From: JAOUEA01 sp035249905
Lineage (GTDB): Bacteria > Actinomycetota > UBA4738 > HRBIN12
Assembly (NCBI GenBank): GCA_035249905.1
Contig: DATFFT010000010.1
Location: 1 to 21,154 of the forward strand
Reading direction: 5' to 3'
DNA: 21,154 nt
The notes under the pieces were generated by a model that worked only from the letters and a program-made list of their open reading frames with translations, had not been told where the DNA came from and did not search any database. Positions within the stretch are counted from its first letter, which is position 1; the number at the start of each line of letters is the position of its first letter. This document shows, piece after piece, positions 15,541 to 21,154 of the stretch. The translations under genes and the position numbers were made by a program.

Positions 15541-16500
15541 TCAGGCTTCGACCTGCGGGAAGACCCGCTCGGCCAGGACGTCGAGCATCTCGAGGTCGTC
15601 GAAGACCTCATGGTTGAGCATGACCCGCTGGACCCCGGCGGCGGCATACTCGTTCAGACGCTCGACCGCCTGGTCCACCGACCCGACCACGCAGTGGGCG
15701 CGGAGCTCGTCGAGCTCGTCCTCGAACCTCGCCACGCGCATCGCCCTGGTGCGGGCCTGCTCGATCACCCGCATCGCATCGCGCTCGGTCTCCCCGACGT
15801 AGCACCAGGTCATGACCGACGTCGTGAGGGACTCCTGCGAGCGCCCGTCGGCGTCGAGCCGCTCACGCACCCGGCCGATCCGCTCACGCGCCTGGTCTGG
15901 CGAGGGCCCCACGGTGTTGAACTCGTCGGCCCAGCGCGAGACCAGCTCGGCGACGCGTGGTCCGCCGTTGCCGCCGAGCACGATCGGCGGATGGGGCTCC
16001 TGCACGCCTTTCGGAGCGAACGGTACGTCATCGAGCCGATGATGCTTGCCCTGGAACGAGAACCGTTCCTCCGTCAGCAGGCCGTGCACGATCTCGAGCT
16101 GCTCGGCGAGCATGTCGAACCTGGTCCGGGCGTCGGGGAACGGGAACCCGTGGGTGCGGTGTTCCTCCTCCCACCACCCGGCGCCCATGCCGATCTCGAC
16201 CCGGCCTCGGCTGACGTGGTCGACCGTCACGGCGGCCTTGGCGAGCACGGCAGGGAGCCGGAACGTGACCGGAGAGACGAGGGTGCCGAGACGGAGGTCA
16301 TCGGTCGAGGCGGCGAGGGCCGAGAGCATGGTCCACGCATCGGACGAGCCGCGATCGTGGTCGCGGTGACGCATAACGCTCAGGTAATGGTCGGAGGTGA
16401 AGATGCCCTCGAAGCCCAGCCGCTCAGCGGTACGCGCGGCCGTGAGCCAGTCGGGCCACGTGACGCCTTCCTGTCCCTCGAGCATCAGGCAGAAGCGCAT
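15541..16500 (-). CDS. LLM-class flavin/F420-dependent oxidoreductase
   Basis: The 319-residue product belongs to the luciferase-like monooxygenase superfamily, the F420-dependent branch typical of actinobacteria. The TIM-barrel markers are LGFEGIFTSDHY near residue 30, LGTLVSPVTFRLPAVLAKAAVTVD near 75-100, GRVEIGMGAGWWEEEH, PPIVLGGNGGPRVAELVSRWADEFN and the C-terminal GSVDQAVERL. The substrate is unknown. ATG at 16500 has no ribosome site; a -10-like TATGCT ends eight bases before it, so the transcript may be leaderless. It is the first gene of the probable operon with the aminotransferase and ddl. Confidence 0.92.
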   Translation of the reverse strand: MRFCLMLEGQEGVTWPDWLTAARTAERLGFEGIFTSDHYLSVMRHRDHDRGSSDAWTMLSALAASTDDLRLGTLVSPVTFRLPAVLAKAAVTVDHVSRGRVEIGMGAGWWEEEHRTHGFPFPDARTRFDMLAEQLEIVHGLLTEERFSFQGKHHRLDDVPFAPKGVQEPHPPIVLGGNGGPRVAELVSRWADEFNTVGPSPDQARERIGRVRERLDADGRSQESLTTSVMTWCYVGETERDAMRVIEQARTRAMRVARFEDELDELRAHCVVGSVDQAVERLNEYAAAGVQRVMLNHEVFDDLEMLDVLAERVFPQVEA

Positions 16501-16507
16501 CGGCGCG

Positions 16508-16514
16508 TAGCATA
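16508..16514. promoter_or_regulatory. Overlapping divergent -10 elements
   Basis: The plus strand reads TAGCAT at 16508-16513 and the minus strand TATGCT at 16514-16509; both fit TAnnnT and share five positions. The plus element ends seven bases before the ATG at 16521, the minus element eight bases before the ATG at 16500. Both distances suit transcription starting at the first base of the start codon. No clear -35 hexamers are visible. Confidence 0.4.
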
Positions 16515-16520
16515 GCCGCG

Positions 16521-16661
16521 ATGCCGAACGACCCCGAACTCGCCCGGCCGGAGCCCGCCGCCCGACACCTCACCGAGGGAGAGCGGGCGGTCCGAGCGTC
16601 GCTGCTCGGCGTCGCGCTCGGGGTGCTTCTGCGGCTGGTCAGTCGGCGAAGAAGCGTCTGA
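16521..16661 (+). CDS. Hypothetical small protein with possible C-terminal membrane helix
   Basis: This 46-residue frame starts MPNDPELARPEPAARHLTEG and ends ASLLGVALGVLLRLVSRRRSV. The first half is polar and acidic. The second half holds a hydrophobic stretch of about 14 residues flanked by arginines, so it could be a short membrane anchor or amphipathic helix. Third codon positions are mostly G or C, as in a real gene here. It starts next to a -10-like element and fills a gap that would otherwise be empty. Its last 23 bases overlap the 3' end of the convergent cwlM-like gene. I do not recognise a family; it may be spurious. Confidence 0.42.
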   Translation: MPNDPELARPEPAARHLTEGERAVRASLLGVALGVLLRLVSRRRSV

Positions 16662-17691
16662 TGCCCGCCGATAGGGCGCGGCCGACCCGAAGGGCGAAGG
16701 CCGGGTCGGTGATCAGGGCCGCTTCGCGCTCGTTCGTGATCGACGCGGGCTCGACCTGCACCGCCGGCATGCGGGTCTCTCGCAGCATCGAGACGGCCGA
16801 CCGCTGCAACCGCCCCCGGACGCCGAGCTCCCCCTCGATCTCCTCGAGGATGAGTCGTGCCAACGACATGCCGGCGGGCGAGTGCGTCTGTTCGCTGCCG
16901 AAGTAGGAGACGGTCGGCCCCGACGCCTCCGGCAGGCCGGCCGCCAGCTCGATCGAGACGCACATCACCGCGCCCATCTCGTTGGCCGCTCGCGCTCGTT
17001 CGAGGGGGCCGAGCGACCCGTCGCGGGTGCGCAGCAGCGAAGGTTCGGCCTGCATCGCGGCGAGCTCGTCGCGCAGCACCTCGGCGATCGAGTACGTGCA
17101 GTCGTCGCCGGGCTCTCCCGGCTCTCCCGGGTCGATCGCGATCACCTGGGTCCGGATCGATGTCCGCATCTGGCGGAGCTCCTCCGCCTCGCGTACGAGG
17201 GCGCGGCTGGGGGCGTGCTCGAGCGGACGCATACGCCGGAGCATGTCGATCGCGTGCAGTCCCACGATGCCGTCGGGCTCCTCGCCCACGTTCCGTTGGA
17301 ACTCGCGCATCGCACGGTCGGTGTTCTCCCCGAACATGCCGTCCTGGCGGCCTGCGTCGAAGCCGAGCGCGTTCAGCTTCCGCTGCAGCTCCCGGACGTC
17401 GTCGCCGCGGAAGTACGGGGAATGCAGGTAGAGCGTTCGGTCGCCGAGCCGGTAGCCTGCCTCGACGAGCTGGCCCCAGGTGTCGGGTCCGACCAGACCG
17501 TCGACGCGCAAACGCCGTCGCTGCTGGAAGCTTCGGACGGCCGCGTCGGTCGACGGGCCGAAACGCCCGGCGAGCTCACCCCGGTCGATCGAGAGGCCGA
17601 GGCCCGTCAGCCGTTCCTGGATGTCTCCGACCTCGGGGCCATCGTCGCCGAGGCGGTAGATGTGCACACGCCGAGTCTGCGATGCCGGCAT
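16639..17691 (-). CDS. cwlM: CwlM-like protein: two peptidoglycan-binding domains and a degenerate amidase_3 domain
   Basis: Two PG_binding_1 domains come first (about residues 10-80, DIQERL...AVRSFQQRRRLRVDG; and 93-157, ELQRKLNALGF...MREFQRN). An N-acetylmuramoyl-L-alanine amidase_3 fold follows (about 180-350). In active amidases zinc is held by a DPGH histidine, a glutamate and a histidine in SIH. Here these are DPGE (Glu190), Glu204 and SIELA (Glu248), so both histidines are replaced; the catalytic-type Glu314 remains. In Mycobacterium, CwlM at this locus regulates MurA and MurJ rather than cutting peptidoglycan. Loss of hydrolase activity is therefore likely. The start is uncertain: ATG 17691 is used (350 residues), TTG 17703 and GTG 17667 are alternatives. 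It follows trxA after 46 bases. Confidence 0.88.
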   Translation of the reverse strand: MPASQTRRVHIYRLGDDGPEVGDIQERLTGLGLSIDRGELAGRFGPSTDAAVRSFQQRRRLRVDGLVGPDTWGQLVEAGYRLGDRTLYLHSPYFRGDDVRELQRKLNALGFDAGRQDGMFGENTDRAMREFQRNVGEEPDGIVGLHAIDMLRRMRPLEHAPSRALVREAEELRQMRTSIRTQVIAIDPGEPGEPGDDCTYSIAEVLRDELAAMQAEPSLLRTRDGSLGPLERARAANEMGAVMCVSIELAAGLPEASGPTVSYFGSEQTHSPAGMSLARLILEEIEGELGVRGRLQRSAVSMLRETRMPAVQVEPASITNEREAALITDPAFALRVGRALSAGIRRFFAD

Positions 17692-17737
17692 CCCTCGCGG
17701 CAACCGGACGAGCCGGTGGTGGGGTCACGCCGGGCGA

Positions 17738-18070
17738 TCAGCCGAGATGCGGCTCGATGTCGCGCAGGATCGCATCCTTCGGCTTCGCGCCGATCACGCG
17801 AGCGACCTCCTGCCCGCCCTTGAACAGGATCAGGCTGGGGATGCTCATCACCCCGTAGGTCCGGGTAGCTTGGGGGTTCTCGTCGATGTTCAGCTTCACG
17901 ACCTTCAGGGCCTCGCCCTTGTCCTGGCCGATCTCCTCGACTACCGGCGAGACCATGTGGCACGGCACGCACCATTCGGCCCAGAAGTCAACGAGCACGG
18001 GCGTGTCGGAATCCAGCACCGAATCCTGGAACTCGCCGTCGGTCACGGTGTTCACGTTCGTCATCGTCAT
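17738..18070 (-). CDS. trxA: Thioredoxin
   Basis: Thioredoxin reduces protein disulfides using electrons from TrxB. The 110-residue product has DFWAEWCVPCHMVSPV with the redox pair Cys34 and Cys37, the conserved Asp28 and the cis-proline loop MSIPSLILF. The active site is WCVPC, not the usual WCGPC. The start is ATG at 18070 with GGGAG five bases upstream. A SigR/SigH-type promoter (GGGAAT-18 bases-GTT) lies about 50-75 bases upstream in the gap to trxB, so the gene can be transcribed without the rest of the operon. cwlM follows. Confidence 0.97.
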   Translation of the reverse strand: MTMTNVNTVTDGEFQDSVLDSDTPVLVDFWAEWCVPCHMVSPVVEEIGQDKGEALKVVKLNIDENPQATRTYGVMSIPSLILFKGGQEVARVIGAKPKDAILRDIEPHLG

Positions 18071-18118
18071 CGTTTCTCCCGTTCGGTTCGCGGCCGGGGT
18101 CGGGCCGTCGATGCGTGC

Positions 18119-18144
18119 AACGCCCAGGAACGCCCGCGGATTCC
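18119..18144 (-). promoter_or_regulatory. trxA: SigR/SigH-type ECF promoter for trxA
   Basis: On the minus strand GGAAT (18144-18140, preceded by G) is followed after exactly 18 bases by GTT (18121-18119). This is the consensus described for Streptomyces SigR and mycobacterial SigH promoters, whose classic targets are thioredoxin genes. Transcription would begin near 18112, giving a leader of about 40 bases with GGGAG before the trxA ATG. Confidence 0.72.
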
Positions 18145-18148
18145 CACC

Positions 18149-19087
18149 CTAGGCGCCGGCGTGAGCTTGATCCTCGAGGAAGCGTTCGGCGTCGATCGCG
18201 GCCTTGCACCCCTGGCCCGCCGCCGTGACCGCCTGTTTGTAGATCGTGTCGGTCACGTCTCCCGCGGCATAGACCCCCGGGACGCTCGTGTGCGTGCGGG
18301 GCTCCTGGACGAGCACGTATCCGTTCTCGTCCAGGTCGAGCTGACCCCTGAACAACGACGTGTTCGGATCGTGGCCGATCGCCATGAACACGCCGTCGGT
18401 CGCGACCTCGCGTTCTTGCCCGGTCACGGTGTCGCGGAGCCGGACCCCGTTGACGGCGTCATCACCGAGGATCTCGGTCAGCGTCGTGTTCCAGGCGACC
18501 TCGATCTTCGGGTTCGCGAATGCACGCTCCTGCATGATCTTCGATGCTCGGAACTCGTCGCGCCGATGGACGATCGTCACCTTCGATGCGAACTTCGTGA
18601 GGAACGTCGCCTCCTCCATCGCCGAATCGCCGCCGCCCACGACCATGAGCTCCCGGTCGCGGAAGAAGAAGCCGTCGCACGTTGCGCATGCGCTCACGCC
18701 GCGGCCCCGCAGCCGCTCCTCGCCCGGCACGTCGAGCCAGCGGGCGCTCGCGCCGGTCGAGACGATCACCGTCAGCGCGGTCCAGGCCTGATCGCCGGCC
18801 TTCACGAGGAACGGCCTGCTCGACAGGTCGACCTCGGTCGCGTGCACGGGCAGGATCTCGGCGCCGAAACGCGCCGCCTGCTTCTCGAAGCGGTCCATGA
18901 GCTCGGGTCCCAGCAAACCGTCGGGGAACCCCGGGTAGTTCTCGACGTCGGTCGTGAGCATCAGCTGACCGCCGGCATCCAGTCCCTTGAGCACCAGCGG
19001 AGCGAGGTTGGCGCGCGCGGCGTAGAGCGCGGCCGTATAGCCGGCGGGCCCCGATCCGATCACGATCACGGTGCGTTCGTCCGTCAT
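18149..19087 (-). CDS. trxB: Thioredoxin reductase (NADPH)
   Basis: TrxB passes electrons from NADPH through FAD and a cysteine pair to thioredoxin. The product has the FAD motif GSGPAGYTAALYAARANL at the N-terminus, the CATC redox site (Cys134, Cys137), the NADPH motif GGGDSAMEEA, HRRDEFRASK, and the FAD-side AGDVTDTIYKQAVTAAGQG. I choose ATG at 19087 (312 residues) because GGGAGG lies ten bases upstream and the protein then begins a few residues before the first strand. A longer frame to 19135 adds 16 residues unlike the family. trxA lies 78 bases downstream. Confidence 0.97.
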   Translation of the reverse strand: MTDERTVIVIGSGPAGYTAALYAARANLAPLVLKGLDAGGQLMLTTDVENYPGFPDGLLGPELMDRFEKQAARFGAEILPVHATEVDLSSRPFLVKAGDQAWTALTVIVSTGASARWLDVPGEERLRGRGVSACATCDGFFFRDRELMVVGGGDSAMEEATFLTKFASKVTIVHRRDEFRASKIMQERAFANPKIEVAWNTTLTEILGDDAVNGVRLRDTVTGQEREVATDGVFMAIGHDPNTSLFRGQLDLDENGYVLVQEPRTHTSVPGVYAAGDVTDTIYKQAVTAAGQGCKAAIDAERFLEDQAHAGA

Positions 19088-19154
19088 GTCCGAGCATCCT
19101 CCCACAGCGATGAACGCGCGGGCACCGAAGTTCATGCCCGTCCTGTCTCGTCCG

Positions 19155-19925
19155 TCAGAGGCGTGCCGAGATCAGGGAGAGGATCGAGCAGTCGCCGGCG
19201 TCGGCGACCCAGATCGACAGGGTGACGGGCGGGTCGTCGCCTCCGGGGCCCTCGAGCACATAGCCGATGAACGCGGGCGTCCCTTCGAACTCGGCCAGCT
19301 TGACCTCCACGAGCTCGCCCGGGTAGCCCGGGAACGCGCGCTCGAGGCAGGCAACCGCCCTCTCGGTTCGTCCCGCCCCGGCGAACCGGGCTTCGAGCGC
19401 GGCGGGTGCATCGCCCGCCGCATCCTCGGTGACACCCCCGCCCGCCCCCGCCGCAGGTTCGGCCGCCGCCGCATAGGCCCTCGCAGCCTCGCCCAGCGCC
19501 TCCTCGTCATAGTCGGCGGTCTCGATCTGCAGGCGCAACGGCGGACGCGGACCTGCCCCGCCCTCGGCGAGGCCGTCGGCGGCCGAGCCGGCGTCATCCG
19601 ACGAACCGCCCAGCCGGGGAAGGACCAACGCGACGAGCGCCACGACGGCCGCGGCGGCGAGGACCGGCGCGAGCTTCGACCACGGCGCCCGCGGCGGCGA
19701 CGAGGGCCTGAGGTGCTCGGGGAGACGCTCGGCGGTGAACCGCGCTGCGAGATCGGGCGCCTGGGGCGTCGGCATCCCGCGAAGGGCTCGCTTCGCGGCA
19801 CCTGCAGCCGCGACCTCGCTGCGACAGCGAGCGCAGGAACGCAGATGCGCGCCGACGACCGCACGCTCCGACGGCTCGAGCGTTCCGTCCACGAAGGGGG
19901 CGAGCAGATCGATGGGATGGCTCAC
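19155..19925 (-). CDS. Membrane anti-sigma factor with zinc-binding (ZAS/zf-HC2) domain
   Basis: The 256-residue product starts with a zinc anti-sigma domain: His27, Cys31 and Cys34 form H-x3-C-x2-C (AHLRSCARC), and His3 could be a further ligand. A hydrophobic helix at about 85-105 would cross the membrane, and about 150 residues follow outside. The outer part has an Ala/Gly-rich linker and a domain ending GYVLEGPGG...DCSILS, with two cysteines (Cys193, Cys246) that could pair. The GTG start overlaps the sigma factor stop by four bases, the usual layout of a sigma/anti-sigma pair. What is sensed outside is unknown. Confidence 0.88.
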   Translation of the reverse strand: MSHPIDLLAPFVDGTLEPSERAVVGAHLRSCARCRSEVAAAGAAKRALRGMPTPQAPDLAARFTAERLPEHLRPSSPPRAPWSKLAPVLAAAAVVALVALVLPRLGGSSDDAGSAADGLAEGGAGPRPPLRLQIETADYDEEALGEAARAYAAAAEPAAGAGGGVTEDAAGDAPAALEARFAGAGRTERAVACLERAFPGYPGELVEVKLAEFEGTPAFIGYVLEGPGGDDPPVTLSIWVADAGDCSILSLISARL

Positions 19926-20521
19926 GGTTTCCGCTCCGACGCTCGAGATGGGGTTGCGGGTTCCCCGTCGGCATCGCGCACGCCGAGGGCTGCGGCGAGG
20001 GCGACGCGGCCCCGATGCACCCGGGACTTCACCGTGCCGACCGGAACGTCGAGCACCTCGGCGATCTGGTCGTACGGCAAGTCCTGAACGTCGGCGAGCA
20101 CCACGGCGGCCCGGAACTCCTCGGGGATCGACGCGAGGGCGGCCGCGGCGTCACTGGTGCCGATCACCTCATCGGCGTGGTCGGCGACCGGTGGCCCCGG
20201 CTCGCGCTCGGGATGGTCATCGGACACGACGTGCGGCATCGGGCGCCGGCGCTTCCTGCGGAGCTCGTCGTAGCACGCGTTCACGGCTACCCGGTGCAGC
20301 CAGGTCGTGAAGGCTGCGTCGCCGCGGAAGCCCCCGAGCTTGCGCAGGACCGTGAGGAACGTGTCCTGGGCGACGTCGGCGGCCGCGTCGGCCTCGCCGA
20401 GCATGCGCAGGCAGATCGAGTACACGCGTTGCTGGTGACGCCGAACGAGCTCCGTGAAGGCATCGGACTCGCCCGCCTGGAAGCGACGGACGAGATCGTC
20501 GTCGCGTTCGGCCTCGGTCAC
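19922..20521 (-). CDS. sigM: RNA polymerase sigma factor, ECF subfamily (SigM position)
   Basis: This ECF sigma factor has 199 residues. Region 2 covers about 8-78 (FTELVRRHQQRVYSICLRMLG, then DVAQDTFLTVLRKL and FTTWLHRVAVNACYDELRR). Region 4 covers about 130-180 (PEEFRAAVVLADVQDLPYDQIAEVLDVPVGTVKSRVHRGR; shown here in part only as a landmark: AEVLDVPVGTVKSRVHRGR). The start is GTG at 20521, 11 bases after the stop of the upstream small gene; the ribosome site is poor, which suggests coupling. The position between murJ and the anti-sigma/trxB genes matches mycobacterial sigM, so I use that symbol tentatively. Promoter specificity cannot be read off, but the SigR-type promoter at trxA is a possible target. 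Confidence 0.93.
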   Translation of the reverse strand: MTEAERDDDLVRRFQAGESDAFTELVRRHQQRVYSICLRMLGEADAAADVAQDTFLTVLRKLGGFRGDAAFTTWLHRVAVNACYDELRRKRRRPMPHVVSDDHPEREPGPPVADHADEVIGTSDAAAALASIPEEFRAAVVLADVQDLPYDQIAEVLDVPVGTVKSRVHRGRVALAAALGVRDADGEPATPSRASERKP

Positions 20522-20532
20522 GGCCTCGAACG

Positions 20533-20961
20533 CTACACCTTCGACTGGCCGTTGGACTCGGTCACGACCACGCGCGTGTACCGCACCGTCGGCTCGAAGC
20601 GGTCGGCGGCGATCACGTTCGCCTCGGTCCTCAGGGTGACCGTGACGCGCCCGGTCGTGGTGTCGACGATGCAGCCCTTGTTCCCGACATCCAGGGACGG
20701 ATCCTGCTCCGCGACGCTGGCCACGACCGCCTCGCATGCCCCGAGCGCGCTGCGACCCCCGACGCGGAACGCCGCGGCTCCCTCGCTCGCGGCGAGGGCG
20801 GCCACCTCCGACGCGTGCAGGGTGGTGCGCGCGATCGACGCGGCGTCGGCGACGCCGATGCCGAGCACCGCGAGGATCAGCAGCCAGAGCACGGCTGCCT
20901 TCCCGACCATGCCGGATTGATCTGCCAGACCGGCGCGGGTGGGGCTGCCCGTGTGATTCAT
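20533..20961 (-). CDS. Small secreted/membrane protein with pilin-like (TadE-like) N-terminus
   Basis: The 142-residue product has a short polar start, then a single hydrophobic helix at about 18-38 (AVLWLLILAVLGIGVADAAS) that continues into a long Ala-rich helix, and a small domain rich in beta-type residues with Cys76 and Cys97. This arrangement resembles TadE/pseudopilin-like proteins of actinobacteria, but I see no conserved Glu5 or clear processing site, so the family call is tentative. The ATG at 20961 has GGAGG eight bases upstream and overlaps the murJ stop as ATGA. The sigma factor gene begins 11 bases after its stop. Mycobacterium has no gene at this position. Confidence 0.72.
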   Translation of the reverse strand: MNHTGSPTRAGLADQSGMVGKAAVLWLLILAVLGIGVADAASIARTTLHASEVAALAASEGAAAFRVGGRSALGACEAVVASVAEQDPSLDVGNKGCIVDTTTGRVTVTLRTEANVIAADRFEPTVRYTRVVVTESNGQSKV

Positions 20962-21152
20962 GCGCGGAACCTCCTGCGTAGCGCGCTCATCACCTCATCG
21001 ACCTCTTCGAGTCCCAACATGAGCGCCCCCACCACGTAGACGACGACCCCGGCGACGACGGCGGCCGTCACCTGGGTGATGCGCCAGACGACGAGGTCGG
21101 TGTCGCCGATCGCCGCGACGCCGGCCGCGACGAGCCAGGCGGCGAGCGCGGT
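20958..21152 (-). CDS. murJ: Lipid II flippase MurJ, C-terminal end (cut by the window)
   Basis: Only the last 64 residues are visible. They form one long hydrophobic stretch (WRITQVTAAVVAGVVVYVVG, part shown) followed by LGLEEVDEVMSALRRRFRA. This pattern of last membrane helix, an E-x-x-x-x-hydrophobic segment and a basic end fits MurJ/MviN-type flippases, and murJ lies upstream of sigM in Mycobacterium. The identity rests on a short segment and gene order, so a related polysaccharide flippase cannot be excluded. The stop overlaps the start of the pilin-like gene by four bases. Confidence 0.68.
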   Translation of the reverse strand, partial: TALAAWLVAAGVAAIGDTDLVVWRITQVTAAVVAGVVVYVVGALMLGLEEVDEVMSALRRRFRA

Positions 21153-21154
21153 CA

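Noticed and set aside
19088..19135. A longer trxB start at 19135
   Set aside because: The extra 16 residues do not resemble the family and GGGAGG is placed for ATG 19087.

Overview
The window looks like the replication-origin region of a high-GC actinobacterium (Actinomycetota). The gene order is gyrA-gyrB-DUF721-recF-dnaN-dnaA on the minus strand, then rpmH-rnpA-yidD-yidC-khpB-rsmG-parA-parB on the plus strand, then cwlM-trxA-trxB-anti-sigma-sigM-murJ on the minus strand. Apart from a few insertions this is the order known around oriC in Mycobacterium. An F420-type luciferase-like oxidoreductase and the actinobacterial form of the RecF signature (SHGETW) agree with this. I cannot place it to class; differences from mycobacteria (ddl, an aminotransferase and an LLM oxidoreductase after parB; a pilin-like gene between murJ and sigM) suggest a less-studied lineage.

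Layout. 1-7512 (minus strand): replication initiation and topology block. It reads gyrA (cut by the window edge), gyrB, DUF721/DciA-like, recF, dnaN, dnaA. The dnaA-dnaN gap (5847-6084) carries a cluster of degenerate DnaA boxes and is the best oriC candidate. More boxes lie just upstream of dnaA (7517-7550), and one identical copy lies in the gyrB leader region (3222-3230). 7513-7791 is the divergent dnaA/rpmH regulatory region. 7792-13321 (plus strand): ribosomal protein L34, RNase P protein, YidD, YidC, KhpB/Jag, RsmG, ParA and ParB, mostly overlapping. A perfect parS palindrome overlaps the annotated start of rsmG. 13341-16500 (minus strand): a probable three-gene operon, LLM oxidoreductase, PLP aminotransferase, D-Ala-D-Ala ligase. 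16501-16661: a very short divergent promoter region and a small membrane-like ORF. 16639-21154 (minus strand): murJ (cut), a pilin-like membrane protein, an ECF sigma factor, its zinc anti-sigma factor, thioredoxin reductase, thioredoxin, and a CwlM-like protein.

The genes join three jobs at one locus: starting and segregating the chromosome (DnaA, DnaN, RecF, gyrase, ParABS), making and inserting membrane and ribosomal components (L34, RNase P, YidD, YidC, KhpB), and envelope and redox control (MurJ, CwlM, Ddl, sigma/anti-sigma, thioredoxin system).

The window is mostly conserved core genome, and I do not see a mobile element, CRISPR array, prophage, tRNA or rRNA. The points that most deserve a second look are: a GyrA quinolone-pocket loop with Leu-Glu where Asp-Ser is usual; a ParA with a roughly 220-residue disordered tail built from recently expanded Pro-Glu-Thr repeats and ending in a basic-aromatic tip; a CwlM in which both expected zinc-binding histidines of the amidase fold are glutamate; a textbook SigR/SigH-type promoter in front of trxA; two oppositely directed -10 elements sharing bases, each placed for a leaderless transcript; and a YidC with an enlarged outer loop carrying two cysteines.
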